Position numbers and translations under genes: made by a program. Shown here piece by piece: positions 59,446 to 64,000 of a DNA stretch of 64,000 nt. The notes under the pieces were generated by a model, which was not told where the DNA came from, searched no databases, and saw only the letters and a program-made list of their open reading frames with translations. The number at the start of each line of letters is the position of its first letter. Position 1 is the first letter of the stretch. The DNA comes from DASWOJ01 sp964242415. GTDB lineage: Bacteria > Pseudomonadota > Alphaproteobacteria > Acetobacterales > Acetobacteraceae. The stretch covers positions 263,464 to 327,463 of the forward strand of contig CAXTAT010000002.1 of the NCBI GenBank assembly GCA_964242415.1, given 5' to 3'.

Positions 59446-60627
59446 ATGGCGGAAGACCTGTTGCTGGCTGGCCCTATGCCGAAGCTGCAGCCGGTGGCCG
59501 TCGCCGCCTGGCTCGCCCGCGCCCGCCGCCCGGCGGAGGCCTCGCCGCCTCGCCGCACGGCGGCGGTCCAGCCCCCCGGCAGTCCGGCAGCAGCGGCCCC
59601 GCCGCAGCAGCCACGCCCCATGCCGGCCTCACCCGCCCAACGGCCAGCCTGGCGTCTCCCCGCCCTGCCCCGCGGCCTCCCCGCAGCACCCCGCATCGGC
59701 GCCGCCAGCCTCGGGGCCGCGCTGGCCGTCGCCGCGGCGGTCTGGCTCACCACCGGCATCTATAAGGTCGAACCCGACGAACTCGGCGTCGTCACCCGCT
59801 TCGGCCGCTACGTCGCCACCCGCTCCCCCGGCCTCAACTACCACCTGCCCTACCCCATCGAGCAGGTCATGCTCCCCAAGGTGACCCAGGTGAACCAGGT
59901 CGCCATCGGCGCCCTGACCGGCGTCGCCGCGCAGATGCTGACCGGCGACGAGAACATCGTCGAGGCCAACGCCGCCGTGTTCTGGCGCGTGAAGGAGCCG
60001 CTCAAGTTCCTGTTCAACGTGGTCGATGCCGGGGCGACGGTGCGCGTCGCGGCCGACGGCGCGGTACGCACGGTGATCGGCCGCAACCCGATCCAGGCCG
60101 CCCTGTCCGACCGCCGCCAGGCCATCGCCGACGAGGCGCAAACCCTGCTGCAGCAGAAGCTCGATTCCTACGACGCCGGCATCCAGGTCACCCAGGTGCA
60201 GCTCCAACGCGTGGACCCCCCGCTTGCGGTGATCGACGCCTTCAACGACGTGCAGCGCGCCCGCGCCGACCAGGAGCGCGCCCGCAACGAGGCCGAAGCG
60301 TATCGCAACGACATCCTCCCCCGCGCCCGCGGCGAGGCCGAGCACGTCCGCCAGGAGGCGCAAGCCTACCGCGAGCAGGCGTCCAACCTCGCCCAGGGCG
60401 ACGCCGGGCAGTTTGCCGCCATCGAGGGTAGCTACCGCGAGGCCCAGGCCATCACCGCCCGCCGCCTCTACCTCGAAGCGATGGAAGAGGTGCTCCGCGC
60501 CGCCAACAAGGTGATCGTGGACACCCAGCCCGGCGCCTCCAACGCCATCGTCCCCTATTTGCCGCTGCCGCCCCCCGCCCGCGCCGCCCCCGCTCGCGAC
60601 ACCATCGCCGCGGCGCCCGCGCCATGA
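59446..60627 (+). CDS. hflK: HflK, FtsH-regulating SPFH protein
   Basis: 393 aa. A Pro/Ala-rich cytosolic N-terminus, one transmembrane helix (about 85-103), then YKVEPDELGVVTRFGRYVAT and SPGLNYHLPYPIE as in HflK, the SPFH domain (EANAAVFWRVKEPLKFLFNV) and a coiled-coil (QERARNEAEAYRNDILPRAR). With HflC it forms a ring around FtsH. Overlaps hflC by 4 bp. AAGGGGG precedes the ATG. Confidence 0.95.
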   Translation: MAEDLLLAGPMPKLQPVAVAAWLARARRPAEASPPRRTAAVQPPGSPAAAAPPQQPRPMPASPAQRPAWRLPALPRGLPAAPRIGAASLGAALAVAAAVWLTTGIYKVEPDELGVVTRFGRYVATRSPGLNYHLPYPIEQVMLPKVTQVNQVAIGALTGVAAQMLTGDENIVEANAAVFWRVKEPLKFLFNVVDAGATVRVAADGAVRTVIGRNPIQAALSDRRQAIADEAQTLLQQKLDSYDAGIQVTQVQLQRVDPPLAVIDAFNDVQRARADQERARNEAEAYRNDILPRARGEAEHVRQEAQAYREQASNLAQGDAGQFAAIEGSYREAQAITARRLYLEAMEEVLRAANKVIVDTQPGASNAIVPYLPLPPPARAAPARDTIAAAPAP

Positions 60628-61487
60628 CCCGCCTGTTGGCTGCGCTGGCCCTGGCCGCCGCCGCAATCTGGCTCGCATCGGCGTCGCTGTACACCGTCGC
60701 GCAGACGCAGCAGGCCCTGGTAGTGCGCCTTGGCCAGCCGGTCGCCGTGGTGCGCGACCCCGGCCTGCAGGTCCGGGCGCCCTTCATCGACACCGTGCAG
60801 TTCTACGACAACCGCCTGCTCCTCCTGGAACCCGGCGTCGAGCAGATCATCCTCGGCGACCAGAAGCGCATCGAGGTCGAGACCTACGCCCGCTTCCGCA
60901 TCGCCGACCCGCTGCGCTACTTCCAGGCGGTCGGCACCGACGTCCAGGCCCGCTCGCAGCTCTCGCAGATCATCAGCTCCTCGCTGCGGCGCGAGCTGGG
61001 CCAGGTCGGCCTGCCGGCGCTGCTGTCGGCCGAGCGCGACCGCATCACCGAACGCCTGCGCACCGTCGTCGCCCACGATGCGGCGCCGCTGGGCATCAAC
61101 GTGGTGGACGTGAGCATCCGCCGCGCCGACCTCCCCGTGCAGACCAGCCAGGCGATCTATGACCGCATGATGTCCGAGCGCAACCGCCAGGCGAAGGAGC
61201 TGCGTGCCCAGGGCTTCGAGTGGGCGCAGGACGTCCGCGCCAAGGCCGAGCGCGACCGCACCGTCCTGCTGTCCGAGGCGCAGCGCGACGCCCGCGTGAT
61301 CCGCGGCCAGGGCGAGGCCGACGCCAACCGCATCCTCGCCGCGGCATTCAGCCGCAACCCCGAGTTCTACGACCTGTACCGCACCTTGCAGGCCTATCGC
61401 ACGGCCTTGGCGCCCGGCGCTCCGACGGTGATGCTGTCCCCGTCCAGCGCCTTCATGCGCTACTTCCAGGGCGTCCCGCCGCCATGA
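60624..61487 (+). CDS. hflC: HflC, FtsH-regulating SPFH protein
   Basis: 287 aa. N-terminal helix, SLYTVAQTQQALVVRLGQPV, then IEVETYARFRIADPLRYFQA, ISSSLRRELGQV, and RRADLPVQTSQAIYDRMMSE with coiled-coil ERNRQAKELRAQG. Matches HflC; works with HflK in the inner membrane. Its stop overlaps the next ATG (ATGA). Confidence 0.95.
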   Translation: MTRLLAALALAAAAIWLASASLYTVAQTQQALVVRLGQPVAVVRDPGLQVRAPFIDTVQFYDNRLLLLEPGVEQIILGDQKRIEVETYARFRIADPLRYFQAVGTDVQARSQLSQIISSSLRRELGQVGLPALLSAERDRITERLRTVVAHDAAPLGINVVDVSIRRADLPVQTSQAIYDRMMSERNRQAKELRAQGFEWAQDVRAKAERDRTVLLSEAQRDARVIRGQGEADANRILAAAFSRNPEFYDLYRTLQAYRTALAPGAPTVMLSPSSAFMRYFQGVPPP

Positions 61488-62623
61488 GGCAGAACCCTGT
61501 CTTCTCCCTCTCCCTCCGGGAGAGGGCCGGGGTGAGGGAAGCGGCAAGTGCCAAGCCCGCCCGCCCGAGAACAAACCCCGCCCCCAACGCGGCCGGATTC
61601 GGCCCTTCAAGCCCCCCTCACCCCAACCCTCTCCCGGAGGGAGAGGGAGCCGCATGCCATACGCGCCCCCCGCCAGCCCTGAAGCTGTGCCGCCTGCTGA
61701 TCCCAGCCGCCGCCCTGCTGCTGGCCGCCGCTACGCCAGCCCGCGCGGTGGACGTGTCCAACCTGGCCGGCATCGAGGACGACCCCTGCTTTCAGCAAAC
61801 CCACCAGCGCGTGCTGGACAGCCAACTCGGCGCCATCGAGAGCCAAATCGTTGCCGCCTGCACCGACGCCCACGGCAACCCGACCGACGCGATGGCGCTG
61901 CTGACCGAGCGCGCGAAGGCGCCCCCCTGGCTGCCCCCCGCATCCGGCGGCCTGAACGCCGCGTCCGTCCTGGTGGCGGCGCTGATCGAGCTGGCCATCC
62001 TGTCATCTCTGCTCGGGGTGGACGCCGGCTATGCCGCCCGCGCCCTGGGCCTCGCAGTCCCCGCCCTTGCCACGCCGGCCATCCTTGCCGTCCGCCTGCT
62101 CGCGGCCCTGCTGCTGACGGCACTCATGACGCTGCCCGGCCTTATGGCGCTCGGGGCCGCGGGACTGCTGGCCATCGCGATCCGGGCCTGCCGCTGGCGC
62201 AGCCCGCAGCCCCCCGCCGCCCCGGCCGAGACCGCCGGCCGCCTGGCCACCGGCATCGGGCTGCTGGGAACCGACCTGCTCGCCAACCTCCCCGTTACCC
62301 TTGGCATCGCCGCGGCATCGCGCGGCAGCCTGCTCCTGGCGGCCGGCGGCGTGCTGGCGGCGGCGGCGGCGGCACGGCTGCTGCACCCGGCGCTGGCGCG
62401 GCTGCTGCAGCGGCGGCCGGTCCTGGCCCGCGCCGCCGGGGCATTGATCGCGGCCATCGCAGGGCACGCCGCCCTATCGGACCCAGGCATCGCCCCGCTC
62501 GGAGCGGTGCCGATCCCCCTGCTCCTGGCAGTCCCGGCCTGCCTTGCCGGCCTGGCGCTGATCGTCGCCCGCCGCCCGTTCTCCGCCTGCCGCCCCGTCC
62601 TCCGCACTCCCAACGGCGGATGA
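61484..62623 (+). CDS. Membrane protein with family A repeats read into its N-terminus
   Basis: 379 aa if the ATG overlapping the hflC stop is used. Residues 6-55 are encoded by the two repeat units (for example FSLSLRERAGVREAAS and HPNPLPEGEG), after which a signal sequence (CRLLIPAAALLLAAATPARA) and a soluble part (GIEDDPCFQQTHQRVLDSQL) appear, then six or more hydrophobic helices. The real protein may start near 61679 at a CTG, or the repeat insertion displaced the native start. Family unknown. Confidence 0.6.
   Translation: MRQNPVFSLSLRERAGVREAASAKPARPRTNPAPNAAGFGPSSPPHPNPLPEGEGAACHTRPPPALKLCRLLIPAAALLLAAATPARAVDVSNLAGIEDDPCFQQTHQRVLDSQLGAIESQIVAACTDAHGNPTDAMALLTERAKAPPWLPPASGGLNAASVLVAALIELAILSSLLGVDAGYAARALGLAVPALATPAILAVRLLAALLLTALMTLPGLMALGAAGLLAIAIRACRWRSPQPPAAPAETAGRLATGIGLLGTDLLANLPVTLGIAAASRGSLLLAAGGVLAAAAAARLLHPALARLLQRRPVLARAAGALIAAIAGHAALSDPGIAPLGAVPIPLLLAVPACLAGLALIVARRPFSACRPVLRTPNGG
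61500..61650. repeat. Family A repeat, inverted pair inside a reading frame
   Basis: Forward unit 61500-61540 and reverse unit 61613-61650, read in frame by the gene that starts on the hflC stop codon. Confidence 0.8.
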
Positions 62624-62645
62624 CCAGCAGCGGGGACGCACGCCC

Positions 62646-63875
62646 ATGACGATGCCCTCCACGGTCAGGCCGCGCCTGCGTGTGGCCGCCGGGTCCGTCT
62701 GGGGTCCGGGCCTGCTGGTCATGCTGGCCGACGCCGACGCCGGCAACGTCGTGACCGCGGCGCAGGGCGGCGCGATATGGGGCTACCGCCTGCTTCCGCT
62801 GGTGCTGCTGCTGATCCCCGCCCTGTTCATGGTGCAGGAACTCGCCGTGCGCCTCGGCCTCGCTACCGGCCTGGGCTTCGGCGAGCTGGTCCGCCAGCGA
62901 TTTGGCCCGGCCTGGGCCTGGCTCTGCGGCGCCGTGCTGGCCATCGCCGTGTTCGGCTCGCTCGTTACCGAATTCACAGGGATCGCTGGGATCGGCGAAC
63001 TCTATGGCGTGCCCCGCGCCGCGTCGCTGGGGCTTGCGGTCGGCTGCCTGCTGGCCGTCGTGCTGACCGGCGCCTACCGCCGGGTCGAGCGCATCGCCAT
63101 CGCCATCGGGATGTTCGAGCTGGCCTTCCTGTTCGTCGCCTGGCGGGCGCATCCGGGCGCTGCGGCCGTGCTGGCGGACCTGTCCGACCTGCCGCTGGGC
63201 GACGCGCGGTTCCTGTTCCTCGCCGCGGCGCTGGTCGGGGCGACGTTCAACCCATGGATGATCTTCTACCAGCAATCCGCCATCGCCGGGAAAGGCCTGC
63301 TCCCCTCGAACCGCGCTGCCGCCCGCTGGGACACCGCGGTGGGCGCCGCCCTGACGCAGGCTGTCACCGCGGCCGTCCTGGTCGCCGCGGCGGCCACCCT
63401 GGGCGGCAGCGGCGCGGCGCTGGACAGCGTGGGCCGCATCAGCGACGCGCTGACGCCGCTCCTGGGCCTGCAGGTCGGGCGGCTGCTGTTCAGCGCCGGG
63501 GTGCTGGGCGCGGCCACGGTGGCGGCCATCGTCTGCTCGCTCGCGCTGGCCTGGGGCATCGCCGAGGTCGCCGGCCAGCGCCGTGCGCCAGGGGACGCCA
63601 TGCCGCGCAACCGCTGGTTCCGAGTGGTCTATGCGGTTGGCGTGGTCGGGTGCGCTGGGCTGACCTGGGGAGCGCCGGACCTAGTCTGGCTCAACATCGC
63701 GGCCCAGGTGGCCAATGCGGTGCTGCTGCCGGTGCTGGTCGGCACCCTCGTCGTGCTGGCCGCGACGGTGCTGCCCCTGGGGGACCGGCTGCAGGGATGG
63801 TACTTGGGGCTGGTCGCCTTGGTTTGCACGGCCCTTGCCGCGCTGGGCCTCGTTGGCGCTGCCGGGAGTTGGTAG
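62646..63875 (+). CDS. Nramp-family transporter lacking canonical metal motifs
   Basis: 409 aa, about eleven transmembrane helices. TM1 reads GPGLLVMLADADAGNVVTAA where Mn/Fe Nramps have DPGN, and TM6 has NPWMIFYQQSA in place of the MPH motif. The rest of the fold (IGELYGVPRAASLGLAVG; LGLQVGRLLFSAGVLGAATV) is Nramp-like. A Mg or other substrate is plausible for Nramp relatives that lost these motifs; this is inference. GGGGA lies about 9 nt before the ATG. Confidence 0.78.
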   Translation: MTMPSTVRPRLRVAAGSVWGPGLLVMLADADAGNVVTAAQGGAIWGYRLLPLVLLLIPALFMVQELAVRLGLATGLGFGELVRQRFGPAWAWLCGAVLAIAVFGSLVTEFTGIAGIGELYGVPRAASLGLAVGCLLAVVLTGAYRRVERIAIAIGMFELAFLFVAWRAHPGAAAVLADLSDLPLGDARFLFLAAALVGATFNPWMIFYQQSAIAGKGLLPSNRAAARWDTAVGAALTQAVTAAVLVAAAATLGGSGAALDSVGRISDALTPLLGLQVGRLLFSAGVLGAATVAAIVCSLALAWGIAEVAGQRRAPGDAMPRNRWFRVVYAVGVVGCAGLTWGAPDLVWLNIAAQVANAVLLPVLVGTLVVLAATVLPLGDRLQGWYLGLVALVCTALAALGLVGAAGSW

Positions 63876-64000
63876 CGCCGCGGCTTCGGGGCTGCAGGCG
63901 ACGTGGACAGCAGCTTCCTCGTCCCAGCCTCCTGATGCCAACCGCCCTTAGTGTCTGTCTGCGAACAACTTGAGCGTTTGCAGCGTTTTGTGCTCTGATC

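Noticed and set aside
63876..64000. Possible start of a mobile element at the right end
   Set aside because: Only 125 bp remain after the transporter and no inverted repeat or transposase sequence is visible.

Overview
The window is 64 kb of very GC-rich DNA with one 100-base run of N at 29899-29998, so it comes from a scaffold. Gene content and style (hisB/H/A/F/E cluster with a DUF2628 gene, hflKC, trxB beside a lysR gene, a TRAP binding protein, PEP-CTERM proteins, a P2-like tail module) point to an alphaproteobacterium. Acetobacteraceae/Rhodospirillales is my best guess; this is inference, because no rRNA or marker gene is present.

Left flank (1-10.4 kb), ordinary chromosome: a truncated ArnT-like glycosyltransferase, a GlsB/YeaQ-type membrane protein, a PEP-CTERM beta-propeller-like protein, a TRAP solute-binding protein, an Lrp/AsnC regulator, trxB, a LysR regulator, and a large glycoside-hydrolase-like protein with two CBM60-like modules.

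Central block (10438-41832): a late-gene cluster of a contractile-tailed phage, all on the minus strand apart from cargo. In transcription order: a small terminase-adjacent gene, large terminase, portal, scaffold-like protein, gp10-like protein, major capsid, three connector genes, a 46-aa gene, sheath, tube, a tail chaperone with a -1 frameshift signal, a very short Pro/Ala-rich tape-measure candidate, gpU-like, gpX, gpD, gpV, gp25/gpW, gpJ, gpI, a Gly-rich fibre, an adaptor-like gene, three large fibre/spike proteins, then a lysis set (membrane protein, spanin-like, GH108 endolysin, holin-like). No integrase, repressor or replication gene is visible. Cargo has entered the block: an excisionase-type antitoxin with a frameshifted PIN toxin between gpV and gp25, a ParD/ParE pair between capsid and gp10-like, and a small plus-strand gene between portal and terminase. 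Host-type hairpin repeats sit between many of the late genes. Together these suggest a long-resident, possibly domesticated element.

Right flank (41.9-64 kb): a decayed GNAT gene, a GH76-like secreted glycosidase, and a two-gene operon pairing a FeeM/LuxI-superfamily acyltransferase (the exosortase-associated type) with a ThiF/E1-nitroreductase fusion. Next come a PEP-CTERM protein with a sigma-54-type promoter, a lone receiver domain, a lactonase-like MBL hydrolase, a lipoprotein, and a decayed AbiEii-like gene. These are followed by the his cluster (hisB-DUF2628-hisH-GNAT-hisA, then hisF-hisE after a 1.8-kb interruption), a TerC/YjbE-like protein, hflK-hflC with a coupled membrane protein, and an atypical Nramp-family transporter.

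Two repeat families recur. Family A is a hairpin (arms CTCTCCC/GGGAGAG next to GCCGGGGTGAGGG), usually in inverted pairs about 80-110 bp apart, at 13 loci. Family B has TCATTGCGAGCC and GGCAATCCAG ends, at three loci. Both occur in the phage block and in host sequence.
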